Shown here one piece after another: positions 52,228 to 59,989 of a stretch of 64,000 nt of DNA. Origin of the DNA: Methylocella silvestris (GTDB taxonomy: Bacteria; Pseudomonadota; Alphaproteobacteria; Rhizobiales; Beijerinckiaceae); contig NZ_PDZR01000009.1 in assembly GCF_002891535.1 (NCBI RefSeq), positions 1 through 64,000 of the forward strand, in the 5' to 3' direction. Position 1 is the first letter of the stretch. Every line of letters starts with the position of its first letter. A program made the position numbers and the translations under genes. Under the pieces are notes generated by a model. It was not told the origin of the DNA. It did no database searches and worked only from the letters and a program-made list of their open reading frames with translations.

Positions 52228-53079
52228 TCAGGCTCGGATCGGCGCGCTTATTCCCCGCAGGATGTGGAGAAGGCTGGCCCGCGTCGGCGTGCTGAGGTGA
52301 TCGTGGAAAGTAATCGAAACCTGATCGCCGCTGCGCCGTGACGACAAGCGGGCGAGGAGCGCCTCCGCCTGAAGCTCGTTGAGGCTACGAAAGATTTCCT
52401 CCAATCGTTTCACGCGGCCGCCAAATCCCGCGACATCGGCGGGGTCATAGCGCTTTGCCAGAACCGGCAGCAACAAGGCGTCGACCGGAGCGACCGCGAT
52501 GATTGTCGGGTTGGGCGGCCGATCGGGCAGATAGAAAAAGTCCACCTTGAGTTCGGCGAGCGTCATCTTGGTCAGTCTTGGAGATGCGCCCCCGTGAATG
52601 ATCCGGGCGATGTAGGGATATAATTCGTCCGACTTTTTCCTGCCGCGCTTGTGCCAGGTTTCAACAATGGACGCCTGCTGCTCTGCATTATAGTCGTCCC
52701 ACGCCTTGCCGGGCGTGAAATCATAGCCGCCAAGCGTGCTGGCCCAGAGGCTGCTCGCCTTCACGGTGTAGCCATAATAATACTGCCAGACATGCGCCAT
52801 CTCATGGATCAGGAGATCCGAGACATTGCCGTCATAGGGAGTCCATTGCGTTGTTGTGAGGTCGACGCTCGCATAATCGCCAAGGTTCAGCTCATAGAGC
52901 ATGTCTGGCAGCATGTCTGGCGACATACCCGATCCCCAATCCGTCCAGGGACGGTCGCCGACGCCAAGGCCATCGCCAATTCCGATATATTTATAAGGCG
53001 GCAACGAGCCTTTGTAGACTTGTTCGCACAGGACCTTTTCTTTGTCGCTCAACGACCTGTAAAATGTCGGTCTCCGCAT
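52228..53079 (-). CDS. Zincin-like protein with HEMAH motif (unrecognised)
   Basis: A protein of ~283 residues. ATG at 53079 (MRRPTFYRSLSDKEKVLCEQ) has a G-rich site upstream; a TTG at 53136 would add 19 residues. A zinc-binding HExxH motif lies in DLLIHEMAHVWQYYYGY (His92, Glu93, His96), followed ~40 residues on by DDYNAEQQASIVETW, where Glu133 could be the third ligand. There is no signal peptide. Proteins with HEMxHVWQ and a later EQQA block occur near T6SS or tailocin-like genes, so export by such a route is possible. It interrupts the C1 gene set and is followed by no obvious partner. Confidence 0.6.
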   Translation of the reverse strand: MRRPTFYRSLSDKEKVLCEQVYKGSLPPYKYIGIGDGLGVGDRPWTDWGSGMSPDMLPDMLYELNLGDYASVDLTTTQWTPYDGNVSDLLIHEMAHVWQYYYGYTVKASSLWASTLGGYDFTPGKAWDDYNAEQQASIVETWHKRGRKKSDELYPYIARIIHGGASPRLTKMTLAELKVDFFYLPDRPPNPTIIAVAPVDALLLPVLAKRYDPADVAGFGGRVKRLEEIFRSLNELQAEALLARLSSRRSGDQVSITFHDHLSTPTRASLLHILRGISAPIRA

Positions 53080-53267
53080 TCCGGCCCCCGGTCCAAACTT
53101 CGTCCCGGCCGCAGATGGCGAAGCGGGCCGGAGCAACCGGCTGCATTGTTCCGGCTCGAGCGCTTTGCGGTCTGTGTGAAAGCGCTCTTGCCCGATCGTT
53201 CATGACCTCCCGCCGCCGGATTCTGATGGCGGCGCATGTTTGCGCATGCGCCGCCATGTTTCGGCGA

Positions 53268-54659
53268 TCAGGGACAGGGCGCCGCATATTTGGCCGTAAC
53301 GGCGATGTTGAGCGGCGCGCTGCCATCGGCGGGTTTGATGTTGGTCAGCTGAATGGCGATCGACGGCGAATAGACGCTTCTTTTCAAGGGAACGATGAGG
53401 ACATTGGACCAGGCGCGCGGCGCGCCTGACACAAAACCGCCGGTCGCAACAGCATCGGCCGAGAGAACGGCCCTGTCGAAATTGATGATGAGATTGGCGT
53501 CTCCGCTCGCCGAGAAACCACAACTCGACGTGTAGCTCGGAGTAGCGGGCGCGCCGCCGGTAACGGTGGTGACGGCCGAATCGGCGCCGTCCCGGCTGGT
53601 CGCGTCGGCGTTGGGGCGAATTAACGGAATCAGCGATTGAAACGTCGCCGCGGCGGATTCAGCGGGTAGCGTTCCAGTCGTCGCGTAGCCGTTCCAGAGG
53701 TTGGCTATTTTTTGACTTGGCAGCCAGATATAGGAGCGCGGATCCTTGTAGGAGCTTTTTGGAGCGATGACCACATTGACCATATGCTCGTCATTGCCCC
53801 AGGGTTTGGTGTTCGTGTTTTTCACAACATCATAGGCGGCCCGCCAGGCGCTCGTATTGGTCCGCCAGTCCGGCGCCAGCGCGGGCGCGGTGGTCGGGGC
53901 CGCCGCAGGCAAGGCGCGATTCAAGATATCGTCCATCCACATGCGCGTGAAGCGTGAGGTGATCTTGTGCTGCCAGCCATAGTTGGATCCGCCGTGCCAA
54001 TCGCCCGGCTGACTGACGACTGTGATCGGCCGGCCTTGCGCCGCCAGAGCGCGCGCAAAGGCGTCGTGAGTCATCGGCGGCGTCATATCCTCGACATTGG
54101 TTAAAAGGCCGCCGAAGTAATCGCCGGGATCCGATAAAAAGAGATGGGGAACCCATGCCGGCGGCAGATAGGCGCCGAAATCCAGCTCATCGAATGTCGC
54201 GACGGCAAGGACCCGCTGCGGCGCCTTCGTCGGATCCGAATTCGAGAGAAGAGGGCTTGACGCCGTGATCGCCGCGCCCGCGGCCCCCGCCGAGAAGCCG
54301 ATCAGCACGACGTTCAGATTTTTGATTTCGGGATGGTCGGGAAAGGTTTTGGAGCCAGCGGTCAAAACGTCCAGAACGCGCTGCGCGCTCTCGTCGGGGT
54401 AGGGCCAGTCGAGATTGACATCGATCAGCATGGCGTTGGTGTGCCGCGCCAGGGTCACCATTTCACGATCGTCGTCAGGCAGGGTGCTCGACATATTGTT
54501 GATAATCGCCACCCGCACGGGCTGCGACACATCATAGATATAGGCAGGCCTCCCATTGAGGCGCCCGCTCCAGGAGGCGGCATGCGCCTGTGCGGAAAGG
54601 CCAAGTATTCCCGCAAAAATTGTACTTGCAAGAAGTCGATTGAAAACTTTGTTAGCCAT
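53268..54659 (-). CDS. Secreted alpha/beta-hydrolase-like protein
   Basis: A protein of 463 residues after a perfect GGAGG site. The signal peptide MANKVFNRLLASTIFAGILG continues to a cleavage near AHA-AS. A nucleophile elbow IGFSAGAAGAA (Ser123) follows a VVLI strand, as in alpha/beta hydrolases, and later PGDWHGGSNYGW may hold the catalytic His. The C-terminal ~100 residues look like a separate beta-sandwich (FSASGDANLIINFDRAVLSA). The substrate is unknown; an esterase or polymer depolymerase is possible. Downstream on the same strand is the zincin-like gene, ~190 bases away. Upstream is an AT-rich block unlike the rest of the window. Confidence 0.7.
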   Translation of the reverse strand: MANKVFNRLLASTIFAGILGLSAQAHAASWSGRLNGRPAYIYDVSQPVRVAIINNMSSTLPDDDREMVTLARHTNAMLIDVNLDWPYPDESAQRVLDVLTAGSKTFPDHPEIKNLNVVLIGFSAGAAGAAITASSPLLSNSDPTKAPQRVLAVATFDELDFGAYLPPAWVPHLFLSDPGDYFGGLLTNVEDMTPPMTHDAFARALAAQGRPITVVSQPGDWHGGSNYGWQHKITSRFTRMWMDDILNRALPAAAPTTAPALAPDWRTNTSAWRAAYDVVKNTNTKPWGNDEHMVNVVIAPKSSYKDPRSYIWLPSQKIANLWNGYATTGTLPAESAAATFQSLIPLIRPNADATSRDGADSAVTTVTGGAPATPSYTSSCGFSASGDANLIINFDRAVLSADAVATGGFVSGAPRAWSNVLIVPLKRSVYSPSIAIQLTNIKPADGSAPLNIAVTAKYAAPCP

Positions 54660-54670
54660 CGGCGCCCTCC

Positions 54671-54730
54671 AGCTATCGCTCTGAAAGAGAAATACAGCCG
54701 AGCTATCGCTCGGTAAGAGACTTACAGCTT
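54671..54730. repeat. Two-copy 30-base tandem repeat
   Basis: Two adjacent imperfect units begin AGCTATCGCTC at 54671 and 54701. Each continues with AAGAGA and TACAGC at matching positions, with a period of exactly 30 bases. They lie just upstream of the secreted hydrolase start codon (54659) and within its leader, so they could be regulatory or slippage-derived. Confidence 0.75.
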
Positions 54731-55067
54731 GGTGTTAAATTACGAATAATAAAACATAACATTATTCACAATTGTTATCATTTGGGATATAATTCCGTGA
54801 AATCAAGCCTTCGCTCGGATGCGTTGCGGATGTTTTCGTCAAAAAGGCTGTCCGCCCACGCGAGAACGCGACGACGGCAAAGAAAGCGGACTTGAGCCAA
54901 GGATTGTTTTTTCATGCGGATATAAATATATATATCCATATCGTGCTATAAATTTAGCTATAAGCAGCGATATTTATAATATGTTTTATGTTAAATAAAT
55001 ATAATATATATTTATCGTAGTAGAATTTCTCTAATTTACTGCATAATACTAAATTAACAATACATAC
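54731..55067. other. AT-rich block without genes
   Basis: About 340 bases of strikingly AT-rich sequence in an otherwise high-GC window, especially after 54915. It contains small inverted repeats such as GGATATA (54918-54924) with TATATCC (54931-54937) and long A/T alternations. I see no coding frame. It may be a promoter region for the secreted hydrolase, a silenced foreign segment, or a scar of insertion. Confidence 0.6.
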
Positions 55068-55101
55068 ATCATAAAGCCGAGATGCTTTTCGGCTTTATGA
55101 T
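55068..55101 (-). terminator. Hairpin downstream of the pterin dehydratase gene
   Basis: A perfect 13-base inverted repeat, ATCATAAAGCCGA (55068-55080) and its complement (55089-55101), with an 8-base loop. It lies 40 bases after the dehydratase stop on the minus strand. No long T-run follows, but stem strength and position suggest a terminator. Confidence 0.55.
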
Positions 55102-55141
55102 TGATCCTGATCCATGGCCAGAAACATAGCCATGATTTCGT

Positions 55142-55525
55142 TCAGTCGTCATATTTCATATAGGCGAAGCGGGGGTCTGCCTCGGGCGTTCCCTCGAGCG
55201 CGCCGCCGTCCTTGCCGGGCCGCCAGCAGACGACCTCCTCGATTTTCCTCGCGAGAGTAAAATCCTTGTCGGTAATGCCCTTGGCGTGGTGGTTTTTGAG
55301 CTTCACCTCGACAAAGGCGTAAGAAGCGGCAATGTCTGGATGGTGCCACGCGGCCTCGGCGAGATGGCCGACCGTGTTGATCACCATCAGCGTGCCTTTC
55401 CAGCTATGCGTCTTGAACTTGCGGCGGATCCAGCCGTTGTCCAGCCGCCAATGCGGCAATTCGGCCTTCAGCCTCGCCTCGACCTCCTCGTCCGAATAGA
55501 CGCGCTCCTTGGCTGCTTCGGTCAT
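55142..55525 (-). CDS. 4a-hydroxytetrahydrobiopterin (pterin-4a-carbinolamine) dehydratase
   Basis: A protein of 127 residues. ATG at 55525 follows AGGAGAAG. PCD/DCoH features are LPHWRLDNGWIRRKFKTHSW, then VINTVGHLAEAAWHHPDIAA with the pterin-site HHPD, and VEVKLKNHHAKGITDKDFTLA. The C-terminus is ~20 residues longer than the minimal family. The usual reaction is dehydration of 4a-hydroxy-tetrahydropterins. No aromatic amino acid hydroxylase is nearby, and homologues occur in methylotroph C1 clusters, so a role in methanopterin metabolism is plausible. Confidence 0.9.
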   Translation of the reverse strand: MTEAAKERVYSDEEVEARLKAELPHWRLDNGWIRRKFKTHSWKGTLMVINTVGHLAEAAWHHPDIAASYAFVEVKLKNHHAKGITDKDFTLARKIEEVVCWRPGKDGGALEGTPEADPRFAYMKYDD

Positions 55526-55734
55526 CTCGCTTCTCCTCTTGTCCTCGCGAACCTTTGTCCGCCGCGCCAAAATCCAAGCTTGCAGCATACAAGCTTTTCA
55601 TGAATTGGTTCCGATTCAGATTGAGGGACGCATCGATTCACGCGCCAGCCGCCGCATCGGCAGTGGCGAGATCGAAAACTGCGCCTTGACAAAAGGGCGG
55701 CGGCCAGCGCCGTCCGCCCGGCCCGGAGACGCTT

Positions 55735-56670
55735 TTGAAGCCCATTATTTCCATATCCGGCCTGACCAAGACCTATGCGTCGGGCTTCAAGGCGCTGAAG
55801 GGGATCGATCTCGACATTCGCCCCGGCGAGATTTTTGCCCTGCTCGGGCCAAACGGCGCGGGCAAGACGACGCTGATCAATATCGTCTGCGGCATCGTCA
55901 ACAGAACGGCGGGCTCGGTCCTCGCCGACGGCCACGACATCGTGCGGGAGTATCGCGCCGCCCGCTCGCTGATCGGCCTCGTGCCGCAGGAGCTTTCGAC
56001 CGACGCTTTTGAGACGGTGACCTCGACGATCACCTTCAGCCGCGGCCTCTACGGCAAGCCGCCGAATGCCGCGCTGATCGAAAAGCTGCTGCGCGACCTC
56101 TCGCTGTGGGACAAGAAGAACAACAAGATCATGACCCTCTCCGGCGGCATGAAGCGCCGCGTGATGATCGCCAAGGCGCTGTCGCACGAACCGAAGATCC
56201 TTTTTCTCGACGAGCCCACCGCCGGGGTCGACGTCGAACTGCGCCGCGACATGTGGGCCATGGTGCGCGGACTGCGGGAGAAGGGCGTCACCATCATCCT
56301 CACCACGCATTACATCGAGGAGGCGGAAGAAATGGCCGACCGCGTCGGCGTCATCCGCAAGGGCGAGCTGATCCTCGTCGAAGACAAGGCGGAGCTGATG
56401 AAGAAGCTCGGCCGCAAGCGGCTGCGACTTTCGCTGAAGACGCGGCTGGAGCGCATCCCCGAGGCGCTGTCGCGCTTCGGCCTCGAGCTCACCGGCGATG
56501 GCCATGATCTTGTCTATTCCTTTCGATCCGGCGCCGAGGAAGCCGGCGTCGCCGCGCTGATTCAGGCGGTGGGCGACCTCGGCCTTGCGATCAACGACCT
56601 CGACACAAAGGAAAGCTCCCTCGAGGAGATTTTCGTCAGCCTTGTCCACGAGCCGAAAGACGCGACATGA
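55735..56670 (+). CDS. ABC transporter ATP-binding protein (ABC-2 exporter)
   Basis: A protein of 311 residues with a TTG start at 55735 (GGAGA upstream). Motifs in order are Walker [16 protein letters not shown]-loop GLVPQELS, signature LSGGMKRRV, Walker [13 protein letters not shown] and switch His in [15 protein letters not shown]. The C-terminal ~90 residues are the accessory domain of DrrA/NodI-type exporters. It couples to the permease through an ATGA overlap. The substrate is unknown; drug, polysaccharide or lipid export are common for this class. Confidence 0.93.
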   Translation: MKPIISISGLTKTYASGFKALKGIDLDIRPGEIFALLGPNGAGKTTLINIVCGIVNRTAGSVLADGHDIVREYRAARSLIGLVPQELSTDAFETVTSTITFSRGLYGKPPNAALIEKLLRDLSLWDKKNNKIMTLSGGMKRRVMIAKALSHEPKILFLDEPTAGVDVELRRDMWAMVRGLREKGVTIILTTHYIEEAEEMADRVGVIRKGELILVEDKAELMKKLGRKRLRLSLKTRLERIPEALSRFGLELTGDGHDLVYSFRSGAEEAGVAALIQAVGDLGLAINDLDTKESSLEEIFVSLVHEPKDAT

Positions 56671-57428
56671 ATTATCACGCCATCCGGGCGATCTATATCT
56701 TCGAGATGGGCCGCGCCTTTCGTACAGCGCTCCAGAGCATCGTCTCGCCGGTGATCTCGACGACGCTTTATTTCGTCGTCTTCGGCGGCGCGGTCGGCTC
56801 GCATATGGCCGCAATCGACGGCGTCAGCTACGGCGCCTTCATTGTGCCGGGCCTGACCATGCTGTCGGTGCTGACGCTTAGCGTCGCGAACGCCTCCTTC
56901 GGCATTTATTTTCCGCGCTTCGCCGGGACGATCTATGAGATTTTATCGGCGCCGGCGTCGGCCTTCGAGATCGTCTGCGGCTATGTCGGCGCCGCCGCGA
57001 GCAAATCCATTCTGATCGGCGTCATCATTCTCATCACGGCGCGCTGTTTCGTCCCCTTCGACATCGCCCACCCGTTCTGGATGGCCGCCTTTTTGATCCT
57101 GACCGCCGTCTCCTTCAGCCTGTTCGGCTTCATCATCGGCGTCTGGGCCGACGGCTTCGAGAAGCTCCAGCTCGTGCCGCTTCTCATTGTCACGCCGCTG
57201 ACCTTTCTCGGCGGGACCTTTTATTCGATCGACATGCTGCCCCCGTTCTGGCGAACACTCACGCTGGCCAATCCGGTCGTCTATCTCATCAGCGGATTCC
57301 GCTGGAGTTTCTTCGAAACTTCGGATGTCGGGGTCGGCGTGAGCCTCGCCATGACGCTCGGCTTCCTCATCCTGTGCCTTGCTCTGGTCACCTGGATTTT
57401 CCGCACCGGCTATCGCCTGAGGGCTTAG
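56667..57428 (+). CDS. ABC-2 type transporter permease
   Basis: A protein of 253 residues with six predicted membrane segments, including [91 protein letters not shown] and the C-terminal [20 protein letters not shown]. The [16 protein letters not shown] block is typical of NodJ/DrrB permeases. The start overlaps the stop of the ATPase gene, so the pair forms one exporter. It is convergent with the globin gene. Confidence 0.92.
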   Translation: MNYHAIRAIYIFEMGRAFRTALQSIVSPVISTTLYFVVFGGAVGSHMAAIDGVSYGAFIVPGLTMLSVLTLSVANASFGIYFPRFAGTIYEILSAPASAFEIVCGYVGAAASKSILIGVIILITARCFVPFDIAHPFWMAAFLILTAVSFSLFGFIIGVWADGFEKLQLVPLLIVTPLTFLGGTFYSIDMLPPFWRTLTLANPVVYLISGFRWSFFETSDVGVGVSLAMTLGFLILCLALVTWIFRTGYRLRA

Positions 57429-57482
57429 AGCATTTTCGCGCTCGACGCGCAGGGTCGCGAGATCGCGCCAGCTGGTCCAGCC

Positions 57483-57935
57483 TTACGCCGACGCGGCCGT
57501 CTCGACGATCTGGCTTTCGCGGCCGATCAGGATGCCGGCCAGATGCCAATAGGCTTCGCCCCAGGCGCCGATCACGCCATCCGTCGCCGCCTCGCCGAGA
57601 ACATCCCTGATCGCGGCGATCAGCGCCGTCGCCACCGACGCATAATGCTCCGGCAAGACGCGTAGCGCGGCGTGTCGCTGCGCGATCCGCTCGACGGCGG
57701 GGCCAAGGACGCCGAGATTGTCGATGTTTTTCGCATAGGCGAGCACCGCATTGGCCAGCGCCCGCGGCTGCGAGCCGCCCGGACCCTGATGCGATTGATC
57801 GAACAGGGCGCGGATCTCGGCATCCTGAAACAAGATCGCATACATCTTCTGCGTGATGTCGAGTCCGTGCGTTTGCAGCGCAGGAACGGTCGCCTTGATG
57901 GTTGCGATGGTTTGTGCGGAGAGCTGATCTGCCAT
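57483..57935 (-). CDS. Single-domain bacterial haemoglobin (NO-detoxifying type)
   Basis: A protein of 150 residues. ATG at 57935 has GAGGCG upstream. It is a Vgb/flavohaemoglobin-type globin without a reductase domain: MADQLSAQTIATIKATVPAL, the E-helix region GSQPRALANAVLAYAKNI, the proximal His in IAQRHAALRVLPEHYASV (His88) and AWGEAYWHLAGIL. It likely binds O2 or NO. The nsrR gene lies directly upstream on the same strand, and an NsrR-type operator covers its promoter. This points to NO dioxygenase or scavenging under nitrosative stress. Confidence 0.93.
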   Translation of the reverse strand: MADQLSAQTIATIKATVPALQTHGLDITQKMYAILFQDAEIRALFDQSHQGPGGSQPRALANAVLAYAKNIDNLGVLGPAVERIAQRHAALRVLPEHYASVATALIAAIRDVLGEAATDGVIGAWGEAYWHLAGILIGRESQIVETAASA

Positions 57936-57937
57936 GG

Positions 57938-57980
57938 GACGCCTCATAAGATATATTATATTTATATCTTATGAGGCGTC
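57938..57980. promoter_or_regulatory. Perfect 18-base inverted repeat with NsrR-type operator before the globin gene
   Basis: Arms GACGCCTCATAAGATATA (57938-57955) and its exact complement (57963-57980) flank a 7-base AT spacer. The central 23 bases, 57948-57970, have the NsrR pattern: AAGAT-N13-ATCTT with 11-1-11 spacing. It lies three bases upstream of the globin start codon. The outer GC-rich arms could also form a stem in the leader mRNA over the ribosome site. Confidence 0.75.
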
Positions 57981-57997
57981 GGCAAAGGTTCAGTCAA
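57968..57997 (-). promoter_or_regulatory. Candidate promoter of the globin gene
   Basis: On the minus strand TTGACT (57992-57997) and CATAAG (57968-57973) are 18 bases apart. The -10 element abuts the NsrR-type operator, so bound NsrR would block it. Confidence 0.45.
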
Positions 57998-58048
57998 TAT
58001 TCATCTTTAAGCGAATTGCATAAATTGAGGGCGCGACGGCGAAAATCC

Positions 58049-58495
58049 CTACTCAGCTGCATCGAGTCCAAGGCAGGCTTTCAGCGCCTTGGCGCGCGGA
58101 CGGGTGGTGAGGTCAGCCAGCGTATAATCGTCGAGCACGGCCAAAAACGCATCGAGCGCCTGGCGCAGCACATGGCGCAACTTGCAGGGCGCGGTAATGC
58201 AGCAGGCGCCGGGATCGGCGAAGCATTCGACCAGCGAAAGATCGTCCTCCATCTTGCGCACGACATCGCCGATCCGGATGTCTTCCGGCGCCCCGGCCAG
58301 CCGCAATCCGCCGCCGCGGCCGCGCAACGTCACGACATAGCCGAGCTGCCCGAGATGCTGCACCACTTTCATGAGATGGGCTTCGGAAATGCTGTAGCTG
58401 TCGGAGATCTCGCGAATGGAGCTGAGCCGCTCGGGCTGCAGCGCGAGATAGATCAGCACGCGCAGAGAATAGTCCGTATATCGGGTTATCCGCAT
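58049..58495 (-). CDS. nsrR: Rrf2-family nitric-oxide-sensing repressor NsrR
   Basis: A protein of 148 residues. The winged-helix DNA-binding domain is MRITRYTDYSLRVLIYLALQ, then SIREISDSYSISEAHLMKVV and the wing LRGRGGGLRLA. The iron-sulfur region ECFADPGACCITAPCKL has cysteines 91, 98, 99 and 104, fitting the three-Cys cluster of NsrR. NO destroys the cluster and frees promoters. The globin gene follows, with its own operator between. IscR is the main alternative, but the Cys spacing and target favour NsrR. Confidence 0.9.
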   Translation of the reverse strand: MRITRYTDYSLRVLIYLALQPERLSSIREISDSYSISEAHLMKVVQHLGQLGYVVTLRGRGGGLRLAGAPEDIRIGDVVRKMEDDLSLVECFADPGACCITAPCKLRHVLRQALDAFLAVLDDYTLADLTTRPRAKALKACLGLDAAE

Positions 58496-58533
58496 GCGCT
58501 ACTCCCCTCACCGGCCCTTAAGGCCGCCCGGCC

Positions 58534-58562
58534 TCTATAGGGCGTCCGCGCGCGCCGGCCAA
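58534..58562 (-). promoter_or_regulatory. Candidate nsrR promoter
   Basis: On the minus strand TTGGCC (58557-58562) and TATAGA (58534-58539) are 17 bases apart, about 40 bases upstream of the nsrR ATG. Confidence 0.4.
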
Positions 58563-58567
58563 CTCAA

Positions 58568-58590
58568 AAGATGTATTTTGACTATTTCTT
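58568..58590. promoter_or_regulatory. NsrR half-site-like element between nsrR and clcA
   Basis: The plus strand reads AAGATGTATTT at 58568, a strong match to an NsrR half-site. The second half at 58580-58590 keeps only the CTT end. It lies just upstream of the nsrR promoter candidate and ~75 bases before the ClC gene. Autoregulation is possible. Confidence 0.4.
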
Positions 58591-58663
58591 ATAGGTCGGG
58601 ACAAGCCGGGTTTGATCCTCGCCCGATCGCGTGTAGCTTGCCGCGACCAATCCGGGATAGTCC

Positions 58664-59971
58664 ATGCAGACCGACTCCAACCGCTCCGGCCTGACCGCTC
58701 TGGCGATCCTGTCAGTCCTCGCCGGCGCCGGCGCCGGGCTCGTCTGCGGCCTGTTCCGTCTCGCGCTCGATGCCGCCGCCGGGTTGCGCGCCTCGTTTCC
58801 GCAGACATGGACCGGACCGTCCTGGAGCGGCTGCCTCATTCTGATGGCCGTCGCCGCGGCCGCCACGGCGACGGCCGCCTTGCTGGTGCGGCGCATCGCG
58901 CCGACCGCGATCGGCAGCGGCATCCCGCATGTCGAGGCGGTCATCGCCGTCGAGGCGCCGCCGGCGCCCTTCATCCTTCTGCCGGTGAAATTCATCGGCG
59001 GCGTGCTGGCGATTGGCTCCGGCCTCGCGCTCGGCCGCGAAGGCCCCTGCGTGCAGATGGGCGCGACGCTCGCCCAACTTCTCGGGGCCGTTTTCCGCCG
59101 CGACTGGCCCGACCGGCAAACCCTGCTCGCGGCGGGCGCCGGCGCAGGGCTCGCCGCCGCATTCAACGCGCCGCTCGCAGGCGCCGCTTTCGTTCTTGAG
59201 GAATTGCTGCGGCGGTTCGACCTACGGGCGGCCTTCGCCGGGCTCGGCGCGTCGATGAGCGCCATCGTCGTGGCGCGGCTGTTCACAGGCGCGGCGCCTG
59301 ACTTTTTGCTGCCGGAGCTGCCCCTGCCGGACGCCCGGGATTTTGCGCTCTGTCTCGCGCTTGGCGTCGTCGCCGGCGGGCTTGGCTCGCTCTACAATCA
59401 TCTTGTGCTTGAAGCGCTGGATATGTCCGACGCCATGGTTGGGTTGCCGATCGAATTGCGCGCGGGCGTGGCCGGAGCTTTCATCGGCGCGCTCGGCTGG
59501 TTCGCTCCGAGCCTTGTCGGCGGCGGCGACGGCATGACGCAGGCGCTTCTTACGGGCGCGCCGGCGCTGGCGCTGATCCCGCTCGCCTTCCTGCTGCGGC
59601 TATTTCTCAGCGCGGCCTCCTATGCCGCAGGCACGCCCGGCGGCCTGTTCGCGCCGATGCTCGTTCTTGGCGCGCAGATCGGTTATTTTTTCGGCGCGGC
59701 GCTGCACCCTTTCATGGCGGCCGGCGAGTCGCACGCGGCTCTTTTCGCGGTGGTCGGCATGGCCGCCTTCTTCACCGCCGTCGTTCGCGCCCCACTGACC
59801 GGCATGATACTCGTCACCGAAATGACCGGCTCGTCGGCGGCGCTCCTGCCAATGCTGGGCGCCTGCTTCACCGCGATGGGATTTGCGACGCTGCTTGGCG
59901 GCAAGCCGCTGTATGATTCACTGAAGGAGCGAAGCGCGCATCCACCCGAGGCCGAACCCGAAAAAAAATGA
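58664..59971 (+). CDS. clcA: ClC-family H+/Cl- antiporter
   Basis: A membrane protein of 435 residues with ~10-12 hydrophobic segments. The chloride-site motifs are present: IGSGIPHVEAVI, GREGPCVQMGA with the gating Glu (~126), FNAPLAGAAFVLEELLRRF with the internal proton Glu, and GTPGGLFAPMLVLG. KPLYDSLKER near the C-terminus supplies the tyrosine. Glutamates at both gates mark an antiporter rather than a channel. Such proteins support acid resistance. No CBS domains are present. It is divergent from nsrR and convergent with the Nramp-like gene. Confidence 0.92.
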   Translation: MQTDSNRSGLTALAILSVLAGAGAGLVCGLFRLALDAAAGLRASFPQTWTGPSWSGCLILMAVAAAATATAALLVRRIAPTAIGSGIPHVEAVIAVEAPPAPFILLPVKFIGGVLAIGSGLALGREGPCVQMGATLAQLLGAVFRRDWPDRQTLLAAGAGAGLAAAFNAPLAGAAFVLEELLRRFDLRAAFAGLGASMSAIVVARLFTGAAPDFLLPELPLPDARDFALCLALGVVAGGLGSLYNHLVLEALDMSDAMVGLPIELRAGVAGAFIGALGWFAPSLVGGGDGMTQALLTGAPALALIPLAFLLRLFLSAASYAAGTPGGLFAPMLVLGAQIGYFFGAALHPFMAAGESHAALFAVVGMAAFFTAVVRAPLTGMILVTEMTGSSAALLPMLGACFTAMGFATLLGGKPLYDSLKERSAHPPEAEPEKK

Positions 59972-59989
59972 TCGCCCGATCGCGGATCG

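Noticed and set aside
54915-55067. AT-rich palindromes considered as a replication origin or phage attachment site
   Set aside because: No DnaA-box array, integrase gene or tRNA end is present; only generic AT-rich inverted repeats are seen.
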